Assembly: GCF_001050515.1 (NCBI RefSeq)
Contig: NZ_CAHS01000014.1
Coordinates: forward strand, 388,064 to 452,063
DNA length: 64,000 bases
Source of the DNA: Erwinia piriflorinigrans CFBP 5888
GTDB lineage: Bacteria; Pseudomonadota; Gammaproteobacteria; Enterobacterales; Enterobacteriaceae
Direction: 5' to 3'
The position numbers were made by a program, and so were the translations under genes. Of the stretch, positions 1 through 9,167 are shown in pieces. Under the pieces are notes generated by a model that was given only the letters and a program-made list of their open reading frames with translations, was not told where the DNA came from and did no database searches. Within the stretch, counting starts at the first letter, position 1. Each line of letters starts with the position of its first letter.

Positions 1-69
1 CTCCGGTTCAATTTTATTGACGGTAGCTTCTGGGGTGCAGATCCACAGATCTTCATACAGCTGCTTCAT
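1..69 (-). CDS. 5' end of an unidentified gene, cut by the window edge
   Basis: An ATG at 69 overlaps the ldcA stop codon (ATGA arrangement), and the frame stays open to the window edge, giving 23 codons that begin MKQLYEDLWICTPE. The overlap implies translational coupling with ldcA. In E. coli the gene after ldcA is the potassium/proton antiporter cvrA, but these residues are not the hydrophobic start expected of CvrA, so a different gene sits here. The fragment is too short to assign a family. Confidence 0.5.
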   Translation of the reverse strand, partial: MKQLYEDLWICTPEATVNKIEPE

Positions 70-1013
70 GCCGAGTTCCCCGGCGATTGGGCCAGCACCG
101 GATGCCCTGATATCTGTAGTACTGCGGACGTTCCGTTAACCGCCAGCAGGCCCTGTGCGCCGATGGGCAGCGTAACCGTGTCGTCATCGTGGCCGAAGGC
201 CAGCCCTGTCACCACCGGTAATCCGGTCAGGTCACGGATCAGGTTCCACACGCTGGCGAAATCGTAGCCGTTATCATAGGTGCTTAACGTTGCTCCGCTA
301 AAGCTGCCGATAATGAGAGCACGCTGTCGGGCAAGAATACCGCTTTGGTGTAGCTGAAGCAGCATGCGTTCAATGCGGAAAGGGTGCTCATTGACATCTT
401 CAATGACCAAAATGCCCTGTTGAATATCGGGCATCCAGGGCGTACCGATCAGGGAAGCGATCATTGCCAGGTTACCTCCCCACAGGGTACCGCTAACCTG
501 AAGTTGCTGCGGTGACGTTTGCCATTTGAGCGTCAGCTCAGGCTCTGTTAACGCCCGCCAAAAATGGCTAACGGTAAATTCAGACAAAATCTCGGCACCA
601 AAATTCCCTGTCAGCATGGGCCCACTGAAGCTCTGCACGCCACTTTGTGCCAGCAGTGCCAGCTGAATTGCCGTGAAGTCACTGTGGCCGCAGATTGCCA
701 GCGGCGAATTGTGCAGACGCTGGCGTAGCGCTGGGTAGTCGATGTGTGGTAACAGGCGGCTGGCTCCGTAGCCACCGCGTACCGCCAGCACAATATCCGG
801 CAGCGTATCCCTGTGCGACAGCGCGTTAATATCGGCCAGACGCTGGCTGTCATCGCCGGCAAAACGCCGATCGCGGCGGGCGATAATGCCGCTATTATCG
901 ACCTGATGGCCTGCCGCCTGCAGACGCGCTATGCCGCGTTCCGCAGCAGCCGAATTTTGGCAGAAGCCGGAAGGGGCGACCAGATGAATGGTTCGTGGTG
1001 TTATGGTCATCAT
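66..1013 (-). CDS. ldcA: Murein tetrapeptide carboxypeptidase LdcA (LD-carboxypeptidase, peptidase family S66)
   Basis: This cytoplasmic LD-carboxypeptidase removes the terminal D-Ala from recovered murein tetrapeptides, giving tripeptides for wall recycling. The 315-residue length is normal for the family. The expected Ser-Glu-His triad is visible: Ser111 in GHSDFTA, Glu205 in LVIEDVNE and His275 in LAFGHDD. There is no signal peptide, which fits a cytosolic enzyme. The ATG at 1013 has an AGGGA ribosome site six bases upstream; a second ATG follows directly. The gene is divergent from emtA as in E. coli and runs into a coupled downstream gene at the window edge. Confidence 0.93.
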   Translation of the reverse strand: MMTITPRTIHLVAPSGFCQNSAAAERGIARLQAAGHQVDNSGIIARRDRRFAGDDSQRLADINALSHRDTLPDIVLAVRGGYGASRLLPHIDYPALRQRLHNSPLAICGHSDFTAIQLALLAQSGVQSFSGPMLTGNFGAEILSEFTVSHFWRALTEPELTLKWQTSPQQLQVSGTLWGGNLAMIASLIGTPWMPDIQQGILVIEDVNEHPFRIERMLLQLHQSGILARQRALIIGSFSGATLSTYDNGYDFASVWNLIRDLTGLPVVTGLAFGHDDDTVTLPIGAQGLLAVNGTSAVLQISGHPVLAQSPGNSA

Positions 1014-1203
1014 GTTCCCTAAGACGATTTATTATGCGCGCAGTGAATTATTTGCCACCTGGCGCTGTCCAATTTCTTTGATGATGACGAATCGGAGCGG
1101 CGAAGTCATCAGCCCGTAGCACAATTTAAGATTAACGGTAATTTTCCGATGGCGGCTAAGCCGTATGATAGGTGCCAGGCTCAGGCGGAGAGGATAAAAA
1201 AGC

Positions 1204-1839
1204 GTGAGAAAAAGCGTGAAGGTGGCGACGCTCGTCGCAATGTTGTTGCTTGCGGGCTGTGCCGGTAAGCCAGAAAAAGAGATCGCTCTCAGGCCCAATA
1301 CGCCGTTAACACAGGCGCCTCCGGCAATGGTGGCGTCAGCGTGGTCGATGATGACTGAACAGGCAGCACGGCGAAACGGAGTGGATCAGAAGCTTGTCGA
1401 GGCGATTATTGCCGTCGAATCGGGCGGCAATCCAACGGTAGTCAGTAAATCGAATGCGGTTGGATTGATGCAGATTAAAGCATCCACGGCAGGACGCGAG
1501 GTTTACCGTGCGCAAGGCCGGGGCGGGCAGCCGACCAAAGCCGAGCTGCGCGATCCGGTGAAAAATATTGATATTGGCACGGCCTATCTGCGCATCTTAC
1601 AGCAGCAGCAATTAGCCGGTATTCGCGATCCCAAAACCTTGCGTTATGCGACGATTGTTTCATACGCTAACGGCGCGGGTGCGTTACTGCGCACCTTCGC
1701 ACGCGAACGAAGTCAGGCGATTGCTATGATTAATTCCATGAGCCCAGAGGCTTTTTACCAGCATGTGCAGAAGAGGCATCCGGCGGCTCAGGCCCCTCGC
1801 TATTTGTGGAAGGTGACCACAGCCTACCGTACGATCTGA
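1204..1839 (+). CDS. emtA: Membrane-bound lytic murein transglycosylase E (endo-type)
   Basis: This outer-membrane lipoprotein cleaves glycan strands of peptidoglycan to 1,6-anhydromuropeptides. The start is GTG at 1204, preceded by an AGAGGA site. The N terminus is a lipoprotein signal with lipobox LLLAGC, so Cys19 would be lipidated. The SLT fold carries the catalytic glutamate at Glu72 in AVESGGNP, followed by the GLMQIK motif. Length (211 residues) and position next to ldcA and ycgR match E. coli emtA (mltE). Its product feeds the recycling route that LdcA serves. It ends 3 bases from the convergent ycgR stop. Confidence 0.93.
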   Translation: MRKSVKVATLVAMLLLAGCAGKPEKEIALRPNTPLTQAPPAMVASAWSMMTEQAARRNGVDQKLVEAIIAVESGGNPTVVSKSNAVGLMQIKASTAGREVYRAQGRGGQPTKAELRDPVKNIDIGTAYLRILQQQQLAGIRDPKTLRYATIVSYANGAGALLRTFARERSQAIAMINSMSPEAFYQHVQKRHPAAQAPRYLWKVTTAYRTI

Positions 1840-1842
1840 TGA

Positions 1843-2592
1843 TTACTGAAAGCGGTTGGCTTTATCTCTGGCCAACCGCTCCAGAGAGAAGATAACCTGT
1901 TGTAATTCACGCTCCTGTGCCGCATTCAGAGAGAGAAAGCGCAGGCTTAGGCGTGGGGTGACTATCGTTTCGCACTTGTTTCCCACAACGCTGTGTTTGC
2001 CTATGCTGATCACCTGCGCATCAACGACAAAACGCCCATACTCGCCCATCTCCAGGCGCAGTTTTTTAATGTTGTCACCGCAGTTCAGAGAATCGGCAAA
2101 GGTACTATCCGAGAGCACGCCAACGCCCCCAATCGACAGATCCTGTAAACGCAGACGCCTTTCACCAGAGCCATCTGGCCAGGGAACATAGCAGTAGTAA
2201 AGCGGGTTGAGGGGAGCATTTACGCGGAAATATTCGCGTCTTTGAATCATCTTAAGCTGGTCAGGTAGTGCGGAGGTAAAGGCGGGCAGTCCCTCATATT
2301 CACCCATCTCTAATGAGGGCAGGATTAATTCAATTCTGGCCCCACGGGTGTCAGCAACGATATGCAGTTCATTCGCCTCTTTTGCCAGCTGATTGTCATA
2401 GTCATTACTGCCAAAGTCGATAACCATGCTGGTTTTGTCAACATACAGTAGCCGGGTGATAAACTGACCACGCGGATGTGAAACCCGCATCGGCGTCTGA
2501 TTTTTCAGCAGGTCGCGCAGCACTCCCAAGACTGCCAGTGCCCCTTGTTTTAGATACTGCTCTTTATCATCCTGTTCCACAGCTGCTCCCAT
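1843..2592 (-). CDS. ycgR: Flagellar brake protein YcgR (c-di-GMP-binding PilZ protein)
   Basis: YcgR binds cyclic di-GMP and slows or biases the flagellar motor at the stator-rotor interface. The protein has an N-terminal YcgR domain (about residues 15-110) and a PilZ domain. Both PilZ ligand motifs are visible: an RxxxR motif at 119-123 (in QRREYFR) and the D/NxSxxG motif at 151-156 (DLSIGG). The 249-residue length agrees with E. coli YcgR. A sigma-28 promoter lies just upstream, so the gene should be a late flagellar gene. It is convergent with emtA. Confidence 0.95.
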   Translation of the reverse strand: MGAAVEQDDKEQYLKQGALAVLGVLRDLLKNQTPMRVSHPRGQFITRLLYVDKTSMVIDFGSNDYDNQLAKEANELHIVADTRGARIELILPSLEMGEYEGLPAFTSALPDQLKMIQRREYFRVNAPLNPLYYCYVPWPDGSGERRLRLQDLSIGGVGVLSDSTFADSLNCGDNIKKLRLEMGEYGRFVVDAQVISIGKHSVVGNKCETIVTPRLSLRFLSLNAAQERELQQVIFSLERLARDKANRFQ

Positions 2593-2620
2593 CTCAATAG
2601 ATAACGTGCTTCAGTAACGC

Positions 2621-2647
2621 ATATCGGCGCCGCTGCCCAGGTCTTTA
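2621..2647 (-). promoter_or_regulatory. Sigma-28 (FliA) promoter of ycgR
   Basis: On the minus strand a TAAA -35 element (2647-2644) is followed by a 15-base spacer and GCCGATAT (2628-2621). This matches the FliA pattern TAAA-N15-GCCGATAA at all but the last base. The -10 element lies about 30 bases from the ycgR start codon. It places ycgR in the flagellar regulon, as known for E. coli. Confidence 0.75.
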
Positions 2648-2708
2648 CAAAGAATTTAGCAAAATAGTAAGATACCTTGGATTTGAATCACAGAATTGGA
2701 AACATCGC

Positions 2709-2715
2709 CTATACT
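2709..2715 (+). promoter_or_regulatory. Sigma-S-like -10 element upstream of ymgE
   Basis: The sequence CTATACTTAC at 2709-2718 matches the extended -10 preferred by RpoS (CTAYACT). No well-spaced consensus -35 is visible, which is common for sigma-S promoters. It lies 54 bases before the GlsB/YmgE start. Members of this family are general stress genes in enterobacteria, so stress induction is a reasonable inference. Confidence 0.45.
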
Positions 2716-2768
2716 TACAGCGTTTTACGGGTTGATGAATTTAATCAGAAGAAATTAAGGAGTTTGCA

Positions 2769-3017
2769 ATGGGTATTCTTTCATGGATCATCTTTGGTCT
2801 GATCGCAGGTATTATTGCCAAGTGGATTATGCCGGGTAAAGATGGCGGCGGATTCATTATCACTGTGGTTCTGGGAGTCATTGGTGCGGTTGTAGGTGGC
2901 TGGATCAGTACTTTCTTTGGCTTTGGCCGGGTAGACGGTTTCAACTTCGGCAGTTTCGTTGTTGCGGTGATTGGCGCCATCGTGGTGCTGTGGATCTACC
3001 GCAAAGTGCGCAGCTGA
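2769..3017 (+). CDS. ymgE: GlsB/YeaQ/YmgE family small membrane protein
   Basis: This is a small, glycine-rich inner-membrane protein of the transglycosylase-associated (GlsB/YeaQ/YmgE) family; its biochemical role is not known and it is usually stress-induced. The 82 residues show three hydrophobic stretches (about 3-21, 28-50 and 58-78), with MPGKDGGG between the first two. AAGGAG precedes the ATG. E. coli has YmgE between ycgR and treA, which supports the symbol, although YeaQ is a close paralogue. A strong terminator follows. Confidence 0.85.
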   Translation: MGILSWIIFGLIAGIIAKWIMPGKDGGGFIITVVLGVIGAVVGGWISTFFGFGRVDGFNFGSFVVAVIGAIVVLWIYRKVRS

Positions 3018-3034
3018 TTCAGGCTGTTGCAGCA

Positions 3035-3065
3035 ATCGGGGAGGCTTAGGCCTCCCCGATTTTTT
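3035..3065 (+). terminator. Rho-independent terminator after ymgE
   Basis: An 11-base perfect stem (ATCGGGGAGGC at 3035-3045, complement at 3050-3060) with a TTAG loop is followed directly by five T residues. It sits 18 bases after the ymgE stop and before the convergent treA 3' end. Confidence 0.9.
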
Positions 3066-3110
3066 ATGTCTCCAGGCCTGATATGCCGGGAGATAACGTT
3101 AACTAAAGCG

Positions 3111-4787
3111 CTAGTGAGATGCTTTTTCGCTGTTGAGGTCTTTGGCATTGTTGCAGGTCAAGCCTTTCGGGCAGTAAAGATCCATCAGTTTCAGCGTTAC
3201 CGCGTTAGTCCAGCCAAACCCATCCTGTAGCGGATATTCGCCACCGTGCGTCAGCGCTTTACCCTTCACCACATACTTTTCGACCAGCTTATGTTCTTTA
3301 TCGTAAGTCGCCTGCACGCTATTCAGAAAGCGCAAGCCAATTTCTTTTGCCAATGGCTCTTGACCGTAATGGTTAAGGCCCTCGACGGCTACCCATTGCA
3401 GAGGCGCCCAACCGTTAGGCGCATCCCACTGTTGGCCGGATTTGAGGGTGGTCGTGACCAATCCGCCCTCTGTCAGCAGGTGCTTTTTCACCGCACTGGC
3501 GGTACGGGTTGCGCGATCGCCAGTGGCGGCCTGCAAATATAGCGGGAACAGAGTCGCCGCGGTGAGCTGCGGGCGCACGCTGGATCTCTGCCAGTCGTAA
3601 TCGGCATACCAGCCCTGTTTCTCATCCCACAGGTAATTGCCGATTGCGGTTTGGCGACGTTCGGCCAGCTGCTCAAAACGCTGGCTGGCGGGGTTGTTAT
3701 TCTCTGTTTTATAGGCGCGTGCAAGTGTCTTTTCCAGGTGGAACAGCAATGCATTAAGATCGACCGGCAGGATCTGCGTGGTGCGGATAGTGGTGAGATC
3801 GTCTGGCTTATCGAACCAGCGCGAACTGAAGTCCCAACCGGACGCCGCGCCAGCGCGCAAATCTCGGTAGAGTTGCGCCTTATCACGGCCTGATGCCTGT
3901 TGTGCCGTGTGAGTATCTTCCCGCCAGGATTCGGTACGAGGGACATCACGATCGTCCCAATAGCGATTCAATATTGTGCCATCGCGCAATTTCACCACGC
4001 GCTGAGTGGCACTACCAGCCTGAAGCGTGTCGCTGTCTGCGCCAGCCATCCAATAGCGATACTCTTTTTCCAGCTGAGGACGATATTGGCCGTAAACCTT
4101 ATCACCGGCGTGCTGAGCCAGCAGATCAATCATCATGCTGAAGAAAGGCGGCTGCGAACGACTGAGATAGTAGCTGCGGTTGCCGTTGGGGATATGACCA
4201 AAGGTATCCAACTGATAGGCGAAGTTATCGACCATATGCTGTACGCGCTCCCAGTGGCCGCTTTCTGCCAGCCCCAACATGGTGAAGTAACTATCCCAGT
4301 AATACACTTCACGAAAACGACCGCCTGGAACCACATAGGGATTGGGCAGTGGCAGCAGCGAATCCCACTGATTTTCGACCTTATCGGAGCGCGTCAGTAC
4401 TTTCCATAAACCGTTGATATGCGCGCGCAGGCTTTGCCCTTGTGGAGACGTGTAGACGTCATCGGTGGCTGGCAGGGAGAAGTTGGCGGCAACGAAACGT
4501 TTGAGATCGAAATTACGCTGCATTTTCTGCATCTGCCAGTCGGAGAGAATCATCATGGGGTCGCTTTTGGGTATGGCATCAGCAAAAGTTTTCTGATCCG
4601 GATAGAGGTTTGCTGCCTGCACCGCGCTAAACAGCGGCCCCAAACGGACATCGGGCGGCTGGGGAATGGCATTGAAAACGGGCTGATCTTCTTGTGCCCG
4701 CACGGTGCAACTGGCTGCTAACGCGCCAGATAGCAGCAATGAGGCCAACAGCGGGACGGACGATTGGTGCCTGAAGGGTCTTCTCAT
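3111..4787 (-). CDS. treA: Periplasmic trehalase (alpha,alpha-trehalose glucohydrolase, GH37)
   Basis: TreA hydrolyses trehalose to two glucose molecules in the periplasm, mainly under osmotic stress. Both family signatures are present: [14 protein letters not shown] (about residue 144) and [10 protein letters not shown] (about residue 452). The chosen ATG at 4787 has an AGGAGA site seven bases upstream and gives a signal peptide ([10 protein letters not shown] then a hydrophobic core, likely cut near residue 32). An upstream in-frame start would add 21 residues with no such features. At 558 residues the length is normal. It is convergent with ymgE, as in E. coli. Confidence 0.95.
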   Translation of the reverse strand: MRRPFRHQSSVPLLASLLLSGALAASCTVRAQEDQPVFNAIPQPPDVRLGPLFSAVQAANLYPDQKTFADAIPKSDPMMILSDWQMQKMQRNFDLKRFVAANFSLPATDDVYTSPQGQSLRAHINGLWKVLTRSDKVENQWDSLLPLPNPYVVPGGRFREVYYWDSYFTMLGLAESGHWERVQHMVDNFAYQLDTFGHIPNGNRSYYLSRSQPPFFSMMIDLLAQHAGDKVYGQYRPQLEKEYRYWMAGADSDTLQAGSATQRVVKLRDGTILNRYWDDRDVPRTESWREDTHTAQQASGRDKAQLYRDLRAGAASGWDFSSRWFDKPDDLTTIRTTQILPVDLNALLFHLEKTLARAYKTENNNPASQRFEQLAERRQTAIGNYLWDEKQGWYADYDWQRSSVRPQLTAATLFPLYLQAATGDRATRTASAVKKHLLTEGGLVTTTLKSGQQWDAPNGWAPLQWVAVEGLNHYGQEPLAKEIGLRFLNSVQATYDKEHKLVEKYVVKGKALTHGGEYPLQDGFGWTNAVTLKLMDLYCPKGLTCNNAKDLNSEKASH

Positions 4788-5080
4788 CGGGTATTCTCCT
4801 TTACCATGACGGTTCTGAATGCTATGGGAAATATACAAAACCTTAGACAAAATGTGGCGAAGCAGGAGAATGAGATCGACAAAGTGTGAATCAGGCAGGA
4901 ATTTTAAGGGGACAAGGGATAATGGCGCGGCCTAACGAGAATGACTGACGGGTGTGCAATGTGCCGCCAGCCACCCGTTATCGTGCCAGCAACCATTCTG
5001 TCGAGGACCAATGAGCGATGCGGCGAAAAGCGTGCGGCGAGGATAAGCTGGCGAGAGCGATCGTTTCCTCGCCATGTACC

Positions 5081-6010
5081 TTACAGGTTGACGCAAGTCT
5101 CTTCCGGCAGACCCAGCATCAGATTCAGGTTCTGCACGGCGGCACCTGAAGCGCCTTTACCCAAGTTATCCAGACGTGCCGCCAGGATACACTGACGTTG
5201 CTGCGCATGGCTGAAGACAAAGAGTTCCATATTATTGGTATTGTTCAGCGCTTCCGGCAGCAGGTAAGGGGCATCCCGTTCATCCATGGCGTTCAGGGGG
5301 TTAACCTGAATAAACTGCTGGCCGGTATAATAGTCTGCCAGTGCCTGCTGTAGCGGCTCGCCGTCGATGTGATTTAAAGGGATAAAGACCAGCATACCCT
5401 GAGCATAGTCACCGACCGCAGGCTGGAAAATGGGTCGGCTACTCAAGCCGCCCCAGGCCTGGATCTCTTTAAGATGTTTATGATCGAAGCCCAGGCCGTA
5501 AGCAGCATAACCCGTACCCGCCTGTCGATATTTTTCAATCATCTGATTGCCACCGCCGCTGTAACCGGAAACCGCGTTGATGGTCAGCGGCTGGTCTGCC
5601 TTTAACAGCCCATGTGCAGTCAGTGGAGCCAGCAGGGCAATCGCTCCGGTGGCATAACAACCCGGGTTGGAAACATGGCTGGCGGCGTGGATTTTCTCAC
5701 GTTGTTCAGGAGCCAACTCGGGCAGGCCGTATACCCATCCGCTATCAACACGGTGAGCAGAGCTGGCATCCAACACGCGTGCGCCTACTTCGTCAGCCAG
5801 GGCTACAGCATCACGCGCAGCGGCATCCGGCAGGCAAAGGATAGTGACGTCAGCTTGTTTCATCAGCGCCTGACGGGCGGCAGCATCTTTACGCTGCGCC
5901 TCGTCAATTTGGAGCATGTCGATTTGAGGATGACGGGCTAACCGTTGCTGGATCTGCAATCCGGTAGTGCCCGCCTGGCCATCGATAAACACGCGATATT
6001 TCTGACTCAT
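5081..6010 (-). CDS. argC: N-acetyl-gamma-glutamyl-phosphate reductase, short form (ArgC type 2)
   Basis: ArgC reduces N-acetylglutamyl phosphate to the semialdehyde with NADPH, the third step of arginine synthesis. The N-terminal nucleotide-binding motif DGQAGTTG and the catalytic Cys118 in SNPGCYATGA are visible. At 309 residues it belongs to the shorter second ArgC family, not the 334-residue E. coli type. The ATG at 6010 was chosen because the protein aligns from MSQKYRVFIDG; another start 36 bases upstream is possible. It stands alone, without other arg genes, so it could be a second ArgC copy in the genome. Confidence 0.88.
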   Translation of the reverse strand: MSQKYRVFIDGQAGTTGLQIQQRLARHPQIDMLQIDEAQRKDAAARQALMKQADVTILCLPDAAARDAVALADEVGARVLDASSAHRVDSGWVYGLPELAPEQREKIHAASHVSNPGCYATGAIALLAPLTAHGLLKADQPLTINAVSGYSGGGNQMIEKYRQAGTGYAAYGLGFDHKHLKEIQAWGGLSSRPIFQPAVGDYAQGMLVFIPLNHIDGEPLQQALADYYTGQQFIQVNPLNAMDERDAPYLLPEALNNTNNMELFVFSHAQQRQCILAARLDNLGKGASGAAVQNLNLMLGLPEETCVNL

Positions 6011-6206
6011 TACAGTCTCAGCCTCGGGTAAGTAAAAACAGTGCATCAGATTATGCGAGATTTAAGACCCAGGGTAAACACGGATTGACTGATTATCTGT
6101 TTTAAATGCATAAGCAGTCATTTAAGGCGGGCGATGAGCGGAGCGGATCGGTGAATCAGCACGCTGCTCCCTGACTCCCGGAGCGGTCAACGGCGGCTGA
6201 TGATGT

Positions 6207-6929
6207 TTAGCGGGAATTAAGCATAAATACCACGATGCCGCGATACCAGGGGGAGGCGAGTAGATGCTGTTCATCCTGCTGTTGCCACTGACCATGCTGC
6301 ACAACCCCGAGTCGGAAGGGAATGCGAAGTCCGGCCAGTGCCGGGAGATAATCGGCGTAATTGGGTACCGTGTGACGCCCCTGATAACTCTGAACCACCA
6401 ACTCATCAATGGGTAAGGCATTTAGCGTGGCAACTTGGCCGGTTTTAGCCCAGTCCAACAGCCCGGTTACTCCAAGAGCATATTCAGCAGGCATTATTTT
6501 TCGCACCCGTTGCAAAAACTGACCGTAGTCCCCAAGACGCCTGGTGGCGGCATCAAAATCGATTTGCAGGCCAACAACATGATTCCCCGCCAGCCGCCAG
6601 CGCTGCACCAGGCGCAGGATACGCGCCAGCATCTCATCGGGGACATCCAGCGTATTGAAGCGAACGGTTAACCAGATCTGCGGGAAAGTTAAGCGGCTCA
6701 CCGGCAGGCCCAGGCGTTCGAACGTTACCTTGCCCTGGCGGGTGACCACTTCTCCCTGATGAAGATAAACGATGCGTGCGGCACGCATTTCTGGCCCGGG
6801 GCTGACCCCGGACCACAGCCAGAATGCCTGATAATCCACGGCGTTGATCTGCGGTAATGCCCCCGCAGCCGGGCAAAACAGGGCACCAAGCAGGCTGATT
6901 ACCAGTAATATTTGAGTTTTTTTGCCCAT
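6207..6929 (-). CDS. DUF3142 domain-containing exported protein
   Basis: A 240-residue protein with an N-terminal signal peptide (hydrophobic core LLVISLLGALFCPAAGA, likely cut after residue 24), so probably periplasmic. The AFWLWSGV motif near the start and the LQIDFDAAT segment resemble the DUF3142 family, which has a TIM-barrel-like look but no established function. Its start lies inside the 3' end of the upstream gene (31-base overlap), so the two are probably translated from one message. The family assignment is from memory. Confidence 0.65.
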   Translation of the reverse strand: MGKKTQILLVISLLGALFCPAAGALPQINAVDYQAFWLWSGVSPGPEMRAARIVYLHQGEVVTRQGKVTFERLGLPVSRLTFPQIWLTVRFNTLDVPDEMLARILRLVQRWRLAGNHVVGLQIDFDAATRRLGDYGQFLQRVRKIMPAEYALGVTGLLDWAKTGQVATLNALPIDELVVQSYQGRHTVPNYADYLPALAGLRIPFRLGVVQHGQWQQQDEQHLLASPWYRGIVVFMLNSR

Positions 6930-9052
6930 TTGCTGCCCGGATACTCACTTTTTAACTGATTAAACCAGCGTTTACGCTGCGCCTTGCTGACTTCATCGCC
7001 GCCACAGCCGTTATACCCCGATGGGGCATAGCACATGACGGCGCGGTATAACGCATAGCTTTTATCTTCCGGTTCAGCGTTATTATTAAGAATGACCTGT
7101 TGGTAATAATGCTGTCGGTCGGGTTGCCCTCGCGGGCGGTCGTCCTTCAGCACGGTGTCCAGCGCACCGTTGCCTCCGGTCTCTTCCCACAGACTTACCG
7201 CTACCGCAGTGGTGCGGAAAAACTCGCCAAGGCAGTTTAACGCGTGGCTGTCGTCAGCGTTTTGACCCAGGCGGGTGACAACATCCTCCAGTCGAGGACA
7301 GCTATAGCCCGTAGCTGCCTGCTCTCCTGACCAGTTAAAGTGGCTCACCTGCACATCGTCAAAGGCTTCAGCTTCAACGGGGTGGGCGATAGCGCGAATG
7401 AGATTTTTATCCTGCAGCCAGTCCGTATAACGTGCTTCGGTTAAATCCGTGACCAGCAGCGTATGCAGGGCAATGGTGCGTTCTTCATTGTTGGGGCCAG
7501 CGCTCACCTGCTGGCGGAGGAGTTCTGGCGCGGCGCGCGTTTTGAGCACCAGCGAGCGATAGCGCAGGCTGGTCACCTGACTGTCGGGCACAAAAATCTG
7601 TGCAGCCTGGTTATCTTGCACCAGCACGGCGGCAAGCCTGGCCTGTAGAAACTGCTGTTGTTCTGCGTCCTGACTCAGGGTGAGCAGATGTGACCAGTGT
7701 TTGCGTGCCGCGTCCCGCTGCTGTTGTGCCATCAGTGCGTCGCCGTACAACACCTGCTCACTGAACAGGACAATATCCTGTGAGGGCAGGGAGGTTATCG
7801 GCTGAATCTTATCAATCACCCCGGCATAATCGCCGGTGCGGAATGCCTGCATCACATTGAGGTATTGCCATAACCGTTGATGCCCGGAGCGCGAAAATAG
7901 GGGTTCGAGGCTGTCGAGAAACGGCCGATCGACGCAGGGAAGTTTTTGTTCACAGGGATTGATACGCATCAGGCGCAGCGCCTGGGTGAAAGTCAGCAAT
8001 GGCGCATCAGGTGCGCTGATAAAATGAGTATCGCCTCTCTGATCTTTGCTTTGCAGCTTCGCATCGTTCTCTGCCACCAGGGCGATCAGCCGATCGCTAC
8101 TGTCAGCCTGGGTCAGCGCCTGCTCATAGAGCTGAGCCAGCGGTTCCCAGTCTTCCAGATACCAGTAAATGCGGCGCAACATCCCCTGCGCAGAGAGCGC
8201 ATACAGTCCCTCCGGCTTTGCTGCCAGATAAGCCCGATCCGCCGTCAGTGCCTCTGCTGCCGCATTTTTATCAATTTTTTTCACGTCGAAATTGCCGTAT
8301 TCGCCGTTGGCATTCTGGCTGCTTTGGTTTAACGCGGTCCGCATCAGCATATAGCTGGCGGTCTCTGCCACCCAGGGCTGTGTCGAGGATTGTAAGCGGG
8401 TGAAGGTCTTTTTAGCGGCAGGATAGTTACCCTGATAAAAATCGCTGGAGGCCAGCAAATAGTCAGCGAATGCACCTGCGGCTGAGTCTGTCGGGAAGTT
8501 CAGCGCTTCAATCTTCTGTCGGCTTTCCGGCTTTTCTGACAGCGCGATGCGTGCCTGTGCCAGCGCCCGTTTCTGCTCAGGGGGGAGCGAATTATCTGCC
8601 AGTAAGGCATTTACGAAACGAGAAAGGGTTTCTGCGGAATTGGAGACGTGGCGATCTTCTGCTTCTTCGTCGTCGAACTGCGAGGTTGCTGGTGGAGTAT
8701 AATCAAGCCCCATCCCGGTGAGTAATTGCTTCAGAGAGGAGACGGCTGTCGGGGTACTGTCGGTCGTCGTCGGGACTGCGATCGGTGACTCATCGTGAGC
8801 ACCGAAATAGTAATTCCGGCTGCGGGTGATATCCACTGGCACAGGTTGTAATGGCAGGGCGAGATGTTTTTTTTCACTCAACAGCCGTAACAGGTTATCC
8901 CGGGTATCATTGGTGATGCCCAGCACCGGCGGGCTGGTCAGATAACAGCCGGCAGTCCCCCACAGGCAGCCAAAGCCGTCTGAGGAGGCAAACGTTTGGA
9001 AACTGGCCATCAGCGGTGCCAGCACGGACAGGGCTATCGTTTTTTTTCGCAT
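6899..9052 (-). CDS. Large exported protein with tetratricopeptide-like repeats, function unknown
   Basis: About 717 residues with a signal peptide (MRKKTIALSVLAPLMASFQTFAS). The body is mostly helical, with repeat-like stretches rich in Ala, Leu and Gln (for example FADYLLASSDFYQGNYPAAKKTFTRL near residue 200), typical of TPR or SEL1-like superhelices. Several cysteines lie in the N- and C-terminal parts (GCLWGTAGC, CGGD), suggesting a disulfide-bonded periplasmic or surface protein. The ATG at 9052 is chosen over a GTG at 9058 because a GGA lies about seven bases upstream. It is cotranscribed with the overlapping DUF3142 gene, so the pair probably acts together in the envelope; the task is unknown. 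Confidence 0.75.
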   Translation of the reverse strand: MRKKTIALSVLAPLMASFQTFASSDGFGCLWGTAGCYLTSPPVLGITNDTRDNLLRLLSEKKHLALPLQPVPVDITRSRNYYFGAHDESPIAVPTTTDSTPTAVSSLKQLLTGMGLDYTPPATSQFDDEEAEDRHVSNSAETLSRFVNALLADNSLPPEQKRALAQARIALSEKPESRQKIEALNFPTDSAAGAFADYLLASSDFYQGNYPAAKKTFTRLQSSTQPWVAETASYMLMRTALNQSSQNANGEYGNFDVKKIDKNAAAEALTADRAYLAAKPEGLYALSAQGMLRRIYWYLEDWEPLAQLYEQALTQADSSDRLIALVAENDAKLQSKDQRGDTHFISAPDAPLLTFTQALRLMRINPCEQKLPCVDRPFLDSLEPLFSRSGHQRLWQYLNVMQAFRTGDYAGVIDKIQPITSLPSQDIVLFSEQVLYGDALMAQQQRDAARKHWSHLLTLSQDAEQQQFLQARLAAVLVQDNQAAQIFVPDSQVTSLRYRSLVLKTRAAPELLRQQVSAGPNNEERTIALHTLLVTDLTEARYTDWLQDKNLIRAIAHPVEAEAFDDVQVSHFNWSGEQAATGYSCPRLEDVVTRLGQNADDSHALNCLGEFFRTTAVAVSLWEETGGNGALDTVLKDDRPRGQPDRQHYYQQVILNNNAEPEDKSYALYRAVMCYAPSGYNGCGGDEVSKAQRKRWFNQLKSEYPGSKWAKKLKYYW

Positions 9053-9167
9053 ATTCACTATCCAGCAGAAGGTAGGGCGTTAATTGACGGCGAATTTTAA
9101 TCTGAAAGCCCGTTTTCACCCTGATACCGCAAAATCTGTTCCAGTATCATGGGATGTTAGCGGGCAA

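Noticed and set aside
3900..4409. 169-codon plus-strand frame inside treA
   Set aside because: Antisense shadow of trehalase; the translated product has no recognisable features.
5036..5074. GGCGAGGA/TCCTCGCC repeat after argC as a terminator
   Set aside because: The 23-base loop is long and no T run follows on the minus strand.
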